From Duganella sp. BuS-21 (lineage in GTDB: Bacteria; Pseudomonadota; Gammaproteobacteria; Burkholderiales; Burkholderiaceae_D), in NCBI GenBank assembly GCA_041874725.1, contig CP097466.1:5890001-5954000 (forward strand): 64,000 nt of DNA, written 5' to 3'. The notes beneath the pieces were generated by a model. It was not told the DNA's origin and searched no databases. It worked only from the letters and a program-made list of their open reading frames with translations. The position numbers were made by a program, and so were the translations under genes. Of the stretch, positions 18,091-28,126 are shown piece after piece; the first letter of the stretch is position 1, and each line of letters begins with the position of its first letter.

Positions 18091-19413
18091 CTAGTTCCCG
18101 GCTACCTCATGGTCCTCCGGGCGCTGGATCACCCCGGTGTTGAAGTTGTATTCGAACAGATCGCCATAGCGGCCCCACTCGATGGCCACCCGCAGCGCGC
18201 GCTCGGCTTCTTCTTCGCTGAGCGTGAAGCGCAGCAGTTTGAGGAACAGGTCTTCCGGCAGATCGCCCGATTTGTCCTGCTGCAGGCCGTGGCAGATGTA
18301 AGCGATCAGCGGCACATGCTCCAGCAGCTGCTTGCCGAATAGTTCCTGCCGGTCGGTATTCGACGCCTTCACATAACGTCCACCCAGTTCCGTCAGCAGG
18401 ATGTCGCCGTTGGTCAGGTAGGCGAAGCCCAGCAGGATCAAGGCATTCAGCACTTCCAGCAGTTCGGCGTCGGTCAGCTCCGTGGCTTCGGCGATCTTCG
18501 GCAAATCGGCGCGGCCGTGGAACGGTTCGTCGGCCAGTAGTTCCAGTATCCCTTCCATGTGCGCGATGCCGGCCTGCGGCAGGCGGTCGCCCAGCTGCAG
18601 CTTGACTTCGCGCTCGCTGATCAAGCCACCGCCACTACCGCGACGGCCGGAACTGGCCGTCATCAGCTCGTAGACCTTGTCGATCAGCTGCCGCACTTCA
18701 GCGCTTTCCGCCTTGCGCGGCTGCGCCAGCGAGATCGGCAGCTCGGCGCGCACCCGGCCAGGGTCGCTGGCGAAGATCAGCACGCGGTCGGCCATCATCA
18801 CCGCTTCCTCGATGTTGTGCGACACCACCAGGATGGCCTTGGTCGGAATCCGGCCGGACTGCCACAACGCCAGGATCTCTTCGCGCAGGCGCTCGCCGGT
18901 CAACACGTCCAGCGCCGAAAACGCTTCGTCCATCAGCAGCACTTCCGGCTCCATCACCAGCGCGCGGGCGATGCCGACGCGTTGGCGCATGCCGCCCGAC
19001 AGCTCGCGCGGCAGCGCGCCTTCGAAGCCCGACAGGCCGATCAACTCGATCATCTGGCTGGCGCGGCGCGCGCGTTCATCGGCGGCCATGCCCTGCGCTT
19101 CCAGCCCCAGTTCCACGTTCTTCTGCACCGTCAGCCACGGGAACAACGCAAACGACTGGAACACCATGCGGATCCCGCGCGCCGTGCCGTATAAAGGCAT
19201 GCCGCGATACAGCACCTGCCCTTCATCGGCCTGCACCAGCCCCGCCATGATGCGCAACATGGTCGACTTGCCGGAGCCGGATTGACCCAGCAGCGCCACG
19301 ATCTCGCCTTCGTACAGCGTGAAGTCCACACCTTCCAACACTGCGCGCGCGGTGCCGTCGGCGCCGCGGAAATGCTTGCCGACGGCTTTCAGTTCAACGA
19401 TAGGAGTGCTCAT
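18091..19413 (-). CDS. NitT/TauT-type ABC transporter ATPase with AAA-associated C-terminal domain
   Basis: A 440-residue protein. Residues 1 to about 260 form an ABC ATPase with Walker A GQSGSGKST, signature LSGGMRQRVGIARAL and Walker B VLLMDEAFSALD. Residues from about 285 to the end form an extra region (GLISEREVKLQLGD onwards) that matches what I know of the AAA-associated C-terminal (AAA_assoc_C) domain, with helix-turn-helix-like character. Such ATPases occur with fused permeases and are thought to be regulated through the extra domain. The partner permease lies 10 bases upstream. Substrate unknown; nitrate, sulfonate and taurine importers are the closest ATPase relatives. Confidence 0.88.
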   Translation of the reverse strand: MSTPIVELKAVGKHFRGADGTARAVLEGVDFTLYEGEIVALLGQSGSGKSTMLRIMAGLVQADEGQVLYRGMPLYGTARGIRMVFQSFALFPWLTVQKNVELGLEAQGMAADERARRASQMIELIGLSGFEGALPRELSGGMRQRVGIARALVMEPEVLLMDEAFSALDVLTGERLREEILALWQSGRIPTKAILVVSHNIEEAVMMADRVLIFASDPGRVRAELPISLAQPRKAESAEVRQLIDKVYELMTASSGRRGSGGGLISEREVKLQLGDRLPQAGIAHMEGILELLADEPFHGRADLPKIAEATELTDAELLEVLNALILLGFAYLTNGDILLTELGGRYVKASNTDRQELFGKQLLEHVPLIAYICHGLQQDKSGDLPEDLFLKLLRFTLSEEEAERALRVAIEWGRYGDLFEYNFNTGVIQRPEDHEVAGN

Positions 19414-19423
19414 GATTCTGTTC

Positions 19424-21154
19424 CTAGAAATGCAGCCGGCTTTCGGCCAGGGTGTACAGGCGGCGCCAGACGAAGTGGTTGAAGCCCATCACGAAGATGC
19501 ACATGATGCCGATGCCCAGCGCGATGCGCGGGAAGTCGCCGGCGGCGGTCATCTCGGCGATGTAGCTGCCGATGCCGTGGGCCTTCAAGGTAGTCGGCCC
19601 CCAGCTGACGAATTCCGCCACGATGGCGGCGTTCCACGAGCCGCCCGAGGCGGTGATGGCGCCGGTGACGAAGCTGGGGAAGATGGCCGGCAGCAGATAG
19701 CGGCGCCATTTCAGCCAGCCTTTCAGGCCAAAGTTCTTGGCCGCGTGACGCAGCTCGGTCGGGATGTTGGAAGCACCGGCGATCACGTTAAACAGCAGAT
19801 ACCACTGCGTCCCGAGGATCATCAGCGGCGACAGCCAGATGTCGGGATTGAGCTGGTAGCGCACGATCAGGATCACCGCCACCGGGAACACCAGGTTGGC
19901 CGGAAAGGCGGCCAGGAACTGCGCCACCGCCTGCGTGCGCGAAGCCCAGCGCGGGTTCATGCCGATCCAGATCCCCACCGGCACCCACACCACGGCGGCC
20001 AGCACCAGCAGCACCACCACGCGGATCATGGTATAGAAGCCCAGCACGGCCACGTGCCCCGCCTCGCGCCAACCGACTTCGGTGTGGATGAAGTGGACCA
20101 GGCTCCATAAGGCGTAGAACACCACGGCGGCAATCGCCGCGTCCCACACGCGCTGCGGCACCAGCGACGGCCGGTCGCGCCGCGCGCGGATCGAGGTGCC
20201 GTCGTGCGGCAGGCGGAATACGGCGATGGAGCGCGACAGCTGGTGCGCGAACCACGCCACCAGTTGCTGCGTGCGTTCGGTGCGGCGCAGCCAGGTCAGC
20301 AGCCACGAAGACTGCGCGGTGTCGCCGCCGGTTTCCTCGAAGCGGAATTTGTCGGCCCACGCCAGCAGCGGGCGGAAAAACAGCTGGTCGTACAGCAGCA
20401 CCGCGATCAGCATGGCGAAGATGGCCCAGCCGATCGCCCCCAGGTTGCTCTGCTCGATGGCCAGCGCGATATAGGAACCCATGCCGGGCAGCTTGATGGT
20501 CTGGTTCGAGACCACGATCGCTTCCGAGGCCACCACGAAGAACCAGCCGCCGGACATCGACATCATCATATTCCACAGCAGTCCGGGCATGGCGAACGGC
20601 AGCTCCAGGCGCCAGAAGCGCTGCCAGCCCGACAGCTGGAACACCTGGGCCGCCTCCGACAATTCGGCCGGCACCGTGCGGAAGCCCTGATAGGCCGAGA
20701 AGGCCATATTCCAGGCCTGCGAGGTGAAGATGGCGAAGATGGCGGCGCATTCCACGCCCAGCAGATTACCGGGGAACAGCGCGATGAAGGCCGTCACCGT
20801 AATCGACAGGAAGCCGAGGATGGGAATCGACTGCAGGATGTCGAGCATCGGCACCATGACTTTTTCAGCGGTGCGGTACTTGGTGGCCAGCGCCGCGAAC
20901 ACGCAGCTGAAGATCACCGACGCGCCCATGGCGATGAACATGCGCAGCGTGGTGCGCAGCAGGTAATACGGCAGATACCAGGGGTCGAGCGTCAGCGGCA
21001 GCGTCTGGCCGAGTTGATAGGGACGCGCCATCTGCTGGCTGCCATAGGCCATCAGCACGAACAGTGCGAGGACGACCGGCAGCAGGGCCCAGTCCCAGCG
21101 GTTACCGCCGGCTTCCACCACCTGGCGGGGAAAAAATTGCCGTTTCTTATACAT
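19424..21154 (-). CDS. Fused double ABC permease (two BPD_transp_1 halves)
   Basis: A 576-residue membrane protein with two permease halves joined in one chain. The first half has helices from WALLPVVLALFVLMAYG onward and an EAA-like loop (ELSEAAQVFQLSGWQRFWRLELP). After a charged linker (about residues 265-335) the second half repeats the pattern, with ELRHAAKNFGLKGWLKWRRYLLP. This gives a complete pore that would pair with an ATPase dimer. No binding-protein gene is adjacent. The start at 21154 (MYKKRQFF) is preferred over an upstream in-frame ATG at 21226 that adds 24 low-complexity residues; the ribosome site is weak for both. Confidence 0.85.
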   Translation of the reverse strand: MYKKRQFFPRQVVEAGGNRWDWALLPVVLALFVLMAYGSQQMARPYQLGQTLPLTLDPWYLPYYLLRTTLRMFIAMGASVIFSCVFAALATKYRTAEKVMVPMLDILQSIPILGFLSITVTAFIALFPGNLLGVECAAIFAIFTSQAWNMAFSAYQGFRTVPAELSEAAQVFQLSGWQRFWRLELPFAMPGLLWNMMMSMSGGWFFVVASEAIVVSNQTIKLPGMGSYIALAIEQSNLGAIGWAIFAMLIAVLLYDQLFFRPLLAWADKFRFEETGGDTAQSSWLLTWLRRTERTQQLVAWFAHQLSRSIAVFRLPHDGTSIRARRDRPSLVPQRVWDAAIAAVVFYALWSLVHFIHTEVGWREAGHVAVLGFYTMIRVVVLLVLAAVVWVPVGIWIGMNPRWASRTQAVAQFLAAFPANLVFPVAVILIVRYQLNPDIWLSPLMILGTQWYLLFNVIAGASNIPTELRHAAKNFGLKGWLKWRRYLLPAIFPSFVTGAITASGGSWNAAIVAEFVSWGPTTLKAHGIGSYIAEMTAAGDFPRIALGIGIMCIFVMGFNHFVWRRLYTLAESRLHF

Positions 21155-21289
21155 AGCTGCTACTTTCTCTGGCGGCCAGGGTGGCCGGGAGGAGCGAAGG
21201 GAGGGAGCGTTGCCGCTGGCCGCCATTCTAGTAGATTAACTGCGACAGAATTATTACGGTGGTGAAAGTATCTTTTTGCCAACTACAGA

Positions 21290-22258
21290 TTATTTAAGCC
21301 AGCCGCGATGGCGGAAGTAGAGGAATGGTGCGATGGCGCTGGTGATCATCAGGCCCAGGGCGAATGGATAGCCCATGTTCCAGTCCAGCTCCGGGAACCA
21401 GCCCTTGAAGTTCATGCCGTAGATCGAGGCGATCAGGGTCGGCGGCAGGAAGGCCACGCTGGCCACCGAGAAGATCTTGATGATCTTATTCTGGTTAATG
21501 TTGATGAAACCGACCGTGGCGTCCATCAGGAAGTTGATCTTGTCGAACAGGAAGGAGGTGTGGCCGTCCAGCGATTCGATGTCGCGCAGAATCTGGCGCG
21601 CTTCCTCGAACTGCTCGGAATTCAACAGCCGGCCACGCATCAGGAAGCTGACCGCGCGGCGCGTGTCCATCATGTTGCGGCGGATGCGGCCGTTCAAGTC
21701 TTCCTCGTGGGCGATGGCGTTCAGCGCGGCGGCCGCGTCCTGGTCGGTGAACTCTTTCTGCAGCACGCGGCCGCTGACTTCTTCCAGATTCTGGTAGATG
21801 CCTTCGAGCGCGTCCGCCGAATACTCGGCGTCGGTGGCGTACAGGTCCAGCAGCACGTCCATGTAGTCGGCGATTGAACCCGGACGCGAACGGGCGCGCA
21901 TGCGCACCAGGCGGAACACCGGCAGGTCGTCGGTATGCACCGAGAACAACATCTTGCGCGCCAAAATGAACGCCACCGTCACGATGCGCGACGGGCCGTC
22001 CTCTTCTTCCAGCAGGAAGTCGGTGCGCAGGTGGAGGTCACCGTTCTCGGCTTCGTAGTAACGGGCCGAGGCTTCGATGTCCTTGACTTCGTCTTCGCCC
22101 GGCAGGGTCACGCCGTAGATGGTTTTCACCCAAGCGCGTTCGTCATCCGTCGGGTCGGTCAGGTCGACCCAGACAGGCTCCGCTTTTTCCAGGTCTTCGC
22201 GCGTGTCGATGGGAACCTGGTTGAGCCGGCCATTCTGGAGAACGAAAACATTAATCAT
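21290..22258 (-). CDS. corA: CorA-family Mg2+/Co2+ transporter
   Basis: A 322-residue CorA channel protein. A cytoplasmic N-terminal funnel domain is followed by a long helix, and the family signature YGMNF occurs just after the first of two C-terminal membrane helices. The tail RHRGWLK is the usual short basic end. It imports magnesium or cobalt as a homopentamer. It is transcribed with the downstream direction of the mtgA group but separated by 49 bases; cotranscription is possible, not shown. Confidence 0.94.
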   Translation of the reverse strand: MINVFVLQNGRLNQVPIDTREDLEKAEPVWVDLTDPTDDERAWVKTIYGVTLPGEDEVKDIEASARYYEAENGDLHLRTDFLLEEEDGPSRIVTVAFILARKMLFSVHTDDLPVFRLVRMRARSRPGSIADYMDVLLDLYATDAEYSADALEGIYQNLEEVSGRVLQKEFTDQDAAAALNAIAHEEDLNGRIRRNMMDTRRAVSFLMRGRLLNSEQFEEARQILRDIESLDGHTSFLFDKINFLMDATVGFININQNKIIKIFSVASVAFLPPTLIASIYGMNFKGWFPELDWNMGYPFALGLMITSAIAPFLYFRHRGWLK

Positions 22259-22307
22259 GGATACACGCGCCTTTGGAAACAGCGCAAGTGTACCCGCAAA
22301 GCCCGGT

Positions 22308-23012
22308 TTAAGGTAGATCGGCGGAGCCCATGCGGCGCAAAATCACGCCGGTGCGGCGGGCCAGGTAGTTCGAATCGCGGTGTTTGTCGAAATAGCGGGG
22401 ATTGGGCAGCATCACTGCCAGCTTGGCCGCCTGTACCGCGCTCAGGCTGGCCGCGCCGACGCCATAATAATGCCGCGCCGCCGCCTCGGCGCCGAAGGTG
22501 CCGGTGCCGAATTCCACCACGTTCAGGTAGATCTCGAAGATGCGTTCCTTGTCCATCAAGGTTTCCAGCATATAGGTGATGATCAGCTCCTGCCCCTTGC
22601 GCAAATAGCTGCGCGAGCCGGACAGGAACAGGTTCTTGGCCAGCTGCTGGGTGATGGTCGAACCGCCCGACACCACCTTTTTCTTCTTGTTGTTCTTCTC
22701 GTAGGCTTTTTGCAGCGCCTCCCAGTCCACGCCTTCGTGCTCGGAGAAGTTGGCGTCCTCGGAGGCGATGATGGCGCGCTTCAGATTATTCGAGATGCGA
22801 TTGTAGGGCACCCACGCCTGCTGGATATTGGCCTTGGGGTTCTTCTCCTGAATCGCCGCCTGCTGCTGGCGCATGAAGCTGGTCATCGACGGATTGTGAT
22901 CCACCCACCACCAGATCTGCAGGAAGAAGTACAGCTGCACCGCCAGGAACAGCAGCACCGGAATGATGAAGATCCACTTCACCCATGACAATTTTCCGGC
23001 GGATTTGCTCAT
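22308..23012 (-). CDS. mtgA: Monofunctional biosynthetic peptidoglycan transglycosylase
   Basis: A 234-residue GT51 glycosyltransferase polymerising lipid II into glycan strands at the inner membrane. One N-terminal membrane anchor ([19 protein letters not shown]) precedes the catalytic domain. The glutamate motif [12 protein letters not shown] and the [15 protein letters not shown] and [12 protein letters not shown] blocks are present. It starts inside the aroE stop with a 4-base overlap. The gene is normal length and lacks a transpeptidase domain. Confidence 0.96.
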   Translation of the reverse strand: MSKSAGKLSWVKWIFIIPVLLFLAVQLYFFLQIWWWVDHNPSMTSFMRQQQAAIQEKNPKANIQQAWVPYNRISNNLKRAIIASEDANFSEHEGVDWEALQKAYEKNNKKKKVVSGGSTITQQLAKNLFLSGSRSYLRKGQELIITYMLETLMDKERIFEIYLNVVEFGTGTFGAEAAARHYYGVGAASLSAVQAAKLAVMLPNPRYFDKHRDSNYLARRTGVILRRMGSADLP

Positions 23013-23827
23013 AGTTTTGCGCGCAGCTTATGCAATACATCGGAGGTGGCCGGCTGCACGCCGCGCCACAGTTGGAAGGCCTCGGCGGCCTGCTGCACCA
23101 GCATGCCCAGGCCGTCGCGCAACTGTGCGCCGTGCTGGCCTGCGAACTGCAAGAATACCGTGGGGAAGGCTCCGTACATCATGTCCAAAGCCAAACATCC
23201 GGGCGTGAATACCGACGGCGACACCGGCGGCACTTCGGCGCTCAAGCTGGCCGCCGTGGCGTTGATGATGACGTCGTACTCGCCTTCGATATCGGCGTAA
23301 GCACATGCCGACACCACGCCCTCGCCGCCCAGCGCGGCAAACTGTTCCACCAGCGCTACGGCCTTGGCCACGGTGCGGTTGGCGATCACCAGTTTCGCAG
23401 GACGATGTTCCAGGATCGGCAGCACGACGCCGCGCGCGGCACCGCCCGCGCCCAGCAGCAGCACGCGCTTGCCGGCAAGCGGCACGCCGGCATTGACCAC
23501 GATGTCGGCCACCAGCCCGGCGCCATCGGTGTTGTCGCCGATGATGCCTTCGTCGCTGAAGACGAGCGTGTTGACCGCGCCGGCCGCGCGCGCGCGTATC
23601 GTCAGCGCCTGCGCCAGCTTGACCGCTTCCAGCTTGAACGGCACCGTCACATTGGCGCCCTTGCCGCCCTCGGCGATGAAGCTGCGCACGGCCTCGGCGA
23701 AGCCATCCAGCGGCGCCAGGCGGCGTTCATATTCAAGGGCTTGCCCAGTCTGCGCCGCGAAGGCGGCGTGAATCTCGGGTGACTTGCTGTGGGCAATCGG
23801 GTTGCCAAACACGCAGTAGCGGTCCAT
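23009..23827 (-). CDS. aroE: Shikimate dehydrogenase
   Basis: A 272-residue NADP-dependent shikimate dehydrogenase of the aromatic amino-acid pathway. The substrate domain has [15 protein letters not shown] and DNTDGAGL, and the NADP-binding glycine loop is [11 protein letters not shown]. It starts 4 bases after tonB's stop region in the same operon and overlaps mtgA by 4 bases, so expression is coupled to a cell-wall enzyme. Nothing unusual in the sequence. Confidence 0.96.
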   Translation of the reverse strand: MDRYCVFGNPIAHSKSPEIHAAFAAQTGQALEYERRLAPLDGFAEAVRSFIAEGGKGANVTVPFKLEAVKLAQALTIRARAAGAVNTLVFSDEGIIGDNTDGAGLVADIVVNAGVPLAGKRVLLLGAGGAARGVVLPILEHRPAKLVIANRTVAKAVALVEQFAALGGEGVVSACAYADIEGEYDVIINATAASLSAEVPPVSPSVFTPGCLALDMMYGAFPTVFLQFAGQHGAQLRDGLGMLVQQAAEAFQLWRGVQPATSDVLHKLRAKL

Positions 23828-23831
23828 GGTT

Positions 23832-24719
23832 TTATCTTCCTCCGCCGCTCATATCGGCTTGTACTTTGTCTTCGCGGGTGAATTTGAAGGTGGTGATGAT
23901 CACCCACAAATCATCGCGGTCGCTCGACAGCATGTTCGGCGGGAACTTGCCGAACGGCGCCGAGCGGCGCACGATGCGCACGGCAGCCTCGTCCAGCGCC
24001 GCGTTGCCCGAGCTGCGTTCGACCTTGATGCCGCCTTCTTTTTCATAGATGGTACCGTCCTGGAACACCGGGATCGACAACATCAACTGGCCATACAGCT
24101 TGCGGCCGTTAGTGTTCGGGAAATTCAGCGTGCCGAAGTCCTCGATGCGCTTCTGCATGGTCTTGTAATAGCTCGCATAGCCGGCCTCGCGCGTGCTCGG
24201 CGTGATCATGGTTTTCTTCGGACGCTTGTTCTGGTCTTCGATGGTTTCGCTGATCTCGGCCACGCGGCGGGCGATGGCCTTGCTCGATTCCAGCAGGTCG
24301 GCGCCGGTGGGCAGCGGGTCCGGCTTGGCTTTTTCCGTGATCGGTGCCGCCGCCACCTGCGACGAAGAATTGACTTGGGTGAGCAGGTTCTGCTGGCGCT
24401 CTTCCAGCTCCTGGATACGGCGCTTGTTGGCCTTGACGCTGTCGCCCATCTCGGTCTTGCGCATGTCCGGCATCGGCGACCTGGAGCGGCCCTTGTCCAC
24501 CGTGCCGCCGCCGTCGAGATTGGCCTGGGCCACGGCGTCGGCCTTCAGCGGCGCTTTGTTGTGCTTGGCGTTGACGAGGATGACTTCGAGCCCGGGATCG
24601 GTGGCCTGCACCGGCGCCGGCGCCGGCGCGACAAAGCGCAGCGCCAGCATGGCGGCGTGCCCCAGCAGCGAGATGCCGATGGCGAGGTACAGCAGGCGGT
24701 TTTCTTTGAAAGACTTCAC
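23832..24719 (-). CDS. TonB-like energy transducer
   Basis: A 295-residue protein with a short basic N-terminus and one membrane helix ([19 protein letters not shown]), a periplasmic Pro/Lys region with a coiled-coil-like stretch ([16 protein letters not shown]) and a C-terminal TonB-type domain ([33 protein letters not shown]). It would couple ExbBD proton-motive force to outer-membrane receptors, but no exbB, exbD or receptor gene is close. It sits between the DUF6445 gene (64 bases) and aroE. The TonB call is good; its receptor is unknown. Confidence 0.83.
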   Translation of the reverse strand: MKSFKENRLLYLAIGISLLGHAAMLALRFVAPAPAPVQATDPGLEVILVNAKHNKAPLKADAVAQANLDGGGTVDKGRSRSPMPDMRKTEMGDSVKANKRRIQELEERQQNLLTQVNSSSQVAAAPITEKAKPDPLPTGADLLESSKAIARRVAEISETIEDQNKRPKKTMITPSTREAGYASYYKTMQKRIEDFGTLNFPNTNGRKLYGQLMLSIPVFQDGTIYEKEGGIKVERSSGNAALDEAAVRIVRRSAPFGKFPPNMLSSDRDDLWVIITTFKFTREDKVQADMSGGGR

Positions 24720-24783
24720 GCGGCGGGCTTCAGTTTCGTCGGTTCAAGGCGGTGCGCTGATTTTAACCGATTTACCACGCGCA

Positions 24784-25491
24784 TCAGGCGGCGTTGCGGC
24801 GCAGGTTGAAGAAAGCGTTGACGGTCAGGCGCCCGGTGCGCACGTCGTCGCGCAGCAGTGCGGGACTGTGGATGTCGGCGCTGTGCAGCACGGTGCCGTG
24901 GTAGAAGATGGCGCGGTTAAAGGCCGGCTGCGCCGTGTAGATCTTGTCGAAGTAGCGGTCGGAGGCCACCGCGTAGCCCTCGCCGGCGCCGGTCAACTCG
25001 CTAAACGCCTGGCGATCGATGACGCCCGATTGCAACACCATGTGCGTGAATTCGTCCTCGGAGCAGGTTTGCCGGAAGAAGCCGGTGCCGCCCAGCCGCT
25101 GGTCCTCGAACAGGTATAGCACCATGGCGCCGGTGCCTTCCCGGTTGGGCTGGGGCACGGTGTCGCGGTGGCAGACGCGCTGCAGATTCTGCAGCTGCGG
25201 CGGTTGCAGTGTCGCCAGCGCCAGCCGCGTGGCCAGCATATTGGTGCGGCGCGCGCCCAGCGGCTTGCGCACGTGCTCGACCACGAACTGGTCGAAGGCC
25301 TGCGTCATCTCCGGCGCCAGATTGAGTTCGGGACCGGGAAAATAGTTGTGATCGGCATCCGTGAATTCCGCACGCGAACAGCTGGCCAGTTCGACCATCT
25401 TGTACGGTTCCAGCAGCAAGTCGTCGACGATGACGAGTTTCTCTTCGCCGTACAAGGGTACGACGCTGATCTTGGCGCGCGGATTGAACAT
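24784..25491 (-). CDS. DUF6445 family, putative 2OG-Fe(II)-type oxygenase
   Basis: A 235-residue protein that I recognise as DUF6445. A possible iron triad is H108-x-D110 (CHRDT) with a distal histidine at H198 or H203 (HGTVLHSADIH) and R221 as a candidate 2-oxoglutarate ligand (TGRLTVNAFF), in the order expected for prolyl-hydroxylase-like oxygenases. It starts within the rnb stop (TGATG overlap), so it belongs to the mpl-yqiA-ubiC-rnb operon. Substrate unknown. Relatives occur beside tryptophan-halogenase or TonB genes in other bacteria from memory; that is not shown here apart from the tonB neighbour. Confidence 0.72.
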   Translation of the reverse strand: MFNPRAKISVVPLYGEEKLVIVDDLLLEPYKMVELASCSRAEFTDADHNYFPGPELNLAPEMTQAFDQFVVEHVRKPLGARRTNMLATRLALATLQPPQLQNLQRVCHRDTVPQPNREGTGAMVLYLFEDQRLGGTGFFRQTCSEDEFTHMVLQSGVIDRQAFSELTGAGEGYAVASDRYFDKIYTAQPAFNRAIFYHGTVLHSADIHSPALLRDDVRTGRLTVNAFFNLRRNAA

Positions 25492-27536
25492 CAGGCGGCC
25501 GGTGGCGCGTCTGCCGGGGCTTCTGCCGACGCTTCGGCCGTGTTTTCCTCGGCGGCCTCGGGGTCGTTGGCGTCGGCAGCGGGAATGGCTTCCTCTTCTT
25601 CGTAGTCCAGTTCGGCGTCGCCGTCGACCGTGACCGTGGTCGGGATTTCCAGCAGGCGCGCTTCGATGCTGAGGTCGATCTCATCCCAACGCAGGATGTC
25701 GATCTTGACCTGGGCGCCGCGCGCCACCGACGGCATACCCGGCAGGCGGATGATGAGCGGAATATCGACCAGGCGCAGCACCTCGTCCTTGAGCACCACG
25801 GCTTCCACCTGGCGCGCATTTTCCTGGCCCAGCCAGCGCAGGCACCAGTAGCGTTCCATATTCGCCTGGTGGTCGGCGTAGGCGCCATAGGCCGCGTCGA
25901 ATTGCGAGACGATGGCGAACAGGCCGGCGTCCTTGTGCTTGAAGTGAGCCACCAGCGGCGCCATCACGCCTTTTTCGGCGCAGGCCAGGATCTGCCATTG
26001 ATTCACCAAGTCGGTGTAGCGGCGCAGCGGCGAGGTGCTCCAGGCGTACTGGTCCACGCCCAGGCCTTCATGCGGCGCGGCATGGGTCAGCATGCGCACC
26101 TGCATCTTGGCGTTCCAGCCGCCGACGCCGCGCCCCTGGCTGCGGTAGATGCCGGGCACGCCGTTGTCGTGCATCATCTTGCCCCAGGTGCTGTTGGCGA
26201 AGATCATCAGCTCGGCGACGATCTTGTCCAGCGGCGCACCGCGCTTGCGGCGCGACACCGTGACCACGTCGTCTTCAACGTAGAAATTGAAGTCCACGCG
26301 GTTGTTCTGTTCCGGCTTGAGGCCGAACGCTTCGCGCTTGACCATGCGCGCCGCTTCCAGCACTTGCGCCCATTTCCAGATCAGGCACAGCTCGTCCTTG
26401 TGCGGATAATCGCCCTCGCCGCTGGCCAGGGTTTCTTCGTTGACCAGGTCGTCCAGGTCGTTGTGGCGCAGATTGTGGGCAATCGGCACCATTTCGGCGC
26501 GCGTTTCGCTGGAGATCACCGACCAGTCGGCCGGGTTCAGGGTGGCGTACAGCGACAGCGCCGGGCAGGTCTTGCCTTCGGCCAGGGTGAATGCTGCCAC
26601 GATGGAATCCGGCAGCATGGTGATCTTATCGCCCGGCATGTAGACGGTGGACATGCGCGCGCGCGCCATCTTGTCGACCGCGTCGTCCGGCTTGATGCCG
26701 AGGCCAGGCGCAGCGATGTGGATGCCAACCTTGACGTTGCCGTCGGCCAGATGGGTGACCGAGAAGGCATCGTCGATCTCGGTGGTGGTCACGTCGTCGA
26801 TGGAGAAAGCCTTGACGTCCGCCAGCGGCAGCTTGGTCGGCGGCACCGGCACCGCCACGTCCGGGAAGCCGTAACCTTTCGGGAAATTCTCGAACAGGAA
26901 CTTGGCCATGTGCAGCGACTTCGGCGACTGCACGCCGCCCACCGCCAGCATCAGGCGCTGCGGATTGGTGTGCAGTTCGTTGCAGGCCGCTTCCAGCGCC
27001 TTGTATTCGATGGCGTTCTTGTCCGGCTTGAACAGCAGTTGCAGGACGATGTTGCGCATCGCTTCCGGCAGCTGGTTGGCTTTCAGTTCTTCCACATAGC
27101 CGGCCTGCACCAGCGCCTGCTGTTTCTTTTTCTCGATGCCGGCCAGCGCCGCGCGCAGCGATTGCTCGGGCGCGGCCTTGTAGCGGCCCCGGCCTTTCTT
27201 GTAGAAATAAACCGGCGACGAATGCAGGCTCAGGATCAGCCCGGCCGCTTCGGCCGGCTGCGGCGCGTGGCCGAAATACTCCGCGCCCAGCTCGGCAAAG
27301 CCGAACTCTTCCTCGCCGGCGACTTCCCACAGGAATTCGAGGTCGATTTCGGCGCAGATGGCCTTGGCCTGCTCCATGAGCTCGCCCGGCGACGGCTTCT
27401 CGAACTGCAGCAGCACGTCCTTGGTCTTGACCTTGGTACGCTTGCCGCTGGCCATCTCGACTTGATAGGCCTCGCCTGCCTGCGTCATCACACTGCCGAC
27501 CTTGAAATCGCCGGATTCTTCAAAAAATACATTCAT
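25491..27536 (-). CDS. rnb: RNB-domain ribonuclease (RNase II family)
   Basis: A 681-residue exoribonuclease of the RNase II/R family that degrades RNA 3' to 5'. The catalytic acidic cluster is at residues 247-260 (IDDVTTTEIDDAFSV), and the RNB domain continues through PLRRYTDLVNQWQ, the C-terminal arginine motif. The N-terminal part (about 1-220) looks unlike the cold-shock domains of RNase R and is longer than in E. coli RNase II. An Ala/Glu-rich acidic tail (last 40 residues) ends the protein. It overlaps ubiC upstream by 4 bases. Confidence 0.9.
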   Translation of the reverse strand: MNVFFEESGDFKVGSVMTQAGEAYQVEMASGKRTKVKTKDVLLQFEKPSPGELMEQAKAICAEIDLEFLWEVAGEEEFGFAELGAEYFGHAPQPAEAAGLILSLHSSPVYFYKKGRGRYKAAPEQSLRAALAGIEKKKQQALVQAGYVEELKANQLPEAMRNIVLQLLFKPDKNAIEYKALEAACNELHTNPQRLMLAVGGVQSPKSLHMAKFLFENFPKGYGFPDVAVPVPPTKLPLADVKAFSIDDVTTTEIDDAFSVTHLADGNVKVGIHIAAPGLGIKPDDAVDKMARARMSTVYMPGDKITMLPDSIVAAFTLAEGKTCPALSLYATLNPADWSVISSETRAEMVPIAHNLRHNDLDDLVNEETLASGEGDYPHKDELCLIWKWAQVLEAARMVKREAFGLKPEQNNRVDFNFYVEDDVVTVSRRKRGAPLDKIVAELMIFANSTWGKMMHDNGVPGIYRSQGRGVGGWNAKMQVRMLTHAAPHEGLGVDQYAWSTSPLRRYTDLVNQWQILACAEKGVMAPLVAHFKHKDAGLFAIVSQFDAAYGAYADHQANMERYWCLRWLGQENARQVEAVVLKDEVLRLVDIPLIIRLPGMPSVARGAQVKIDILRWDEIDLSIEARLLEIPTTVTVDGDAELDYEEEEAIPAADANDPEAAEENTAEASAEAPADAPPAA

Positions 27537-28126
27537 CGTGGTTTTATACTCGTTTTAATCAGTTCCAGGACGGCGGGTAGGAACACTTCCGTCACCAGCA
27601 GGGTACCTTGCCTGCGCTGATATAGACAGCGCCGCGCATACAATATGTGCTCATCCGGGGCGGACGCCCCCAGCGCCGCGCGTGCGCGGCGGGCCAGGGG
27701 ATGTCCTTCCCTTAATCTTGCAAATTCCAAAACACCGCGCCGCACCAGCGGATCGCCGAACAGCGTGGAGCCCAGCGAACGCTCGCCCAGGGCGCTGAAC
27801 AGCGGCCAATCGGCGGCGCTGGCCGCCATCGGCAACACCGTGTGCGCAAACACCGCAGGCGTATTATCACATCTCAGCAGCACTTCCCTTTCCCAGACGC
27901 GGCCGGGACGGTGCATGCCGATCGCCGCCGCCTCGTCGCTCAGGCAGATCGCCGTGCGCTGGTGCAAACACTGCACGCGGAAGCTGTCGCTATGCGCTTT
28001 CAGGCGCGCGGTCAGCGAACCGTCTTCGGTCAGCCACCGCGCATAGCCGGGCGGCGCGTTCAACGCCAGCACGTGCGGCTGCCACTGCGCCTGCCGCAGC
28101 GAGGCGCCGCGCGGCCGCGCGCTCAA
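27533..28126 (-). CDS. ubiC: Chorismate lyase
   Basis: A 197-residue chorismate pyruvate-lyase that makes 4-hydroxybenzoate for ubiquinone. Supporting segments are WLTEDGSLTARL near the N-terminus, WEREVLLRCDNTPAVFAHTVLP in the middle and LGSTLFGDP followed by RRGVLEFARL. The family is short and variable, so the call rests on these blocks and on length. It overlaps yqiA and rnb by 4 bases on each side. A ubiA neighbour is absent. Confidence 0.88.
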   Translation of the reverse strand: MSARPRGASLRQAQWQPHVLALNAPPGYARWLTEDGSLTARLKAHSDSFRVQCLHQRTAICLSDEAAAIGMHRPGRVWEREVLLRCDNTPAVFAHTVLPMAASAADWPLFSALGERSLGSTLFGDPLVRRGVLEFARLREGHPLARRARAALGASAPDEHILYARRCLYQRRQGTLLVTEVFLPAVLELIKTSIKPR

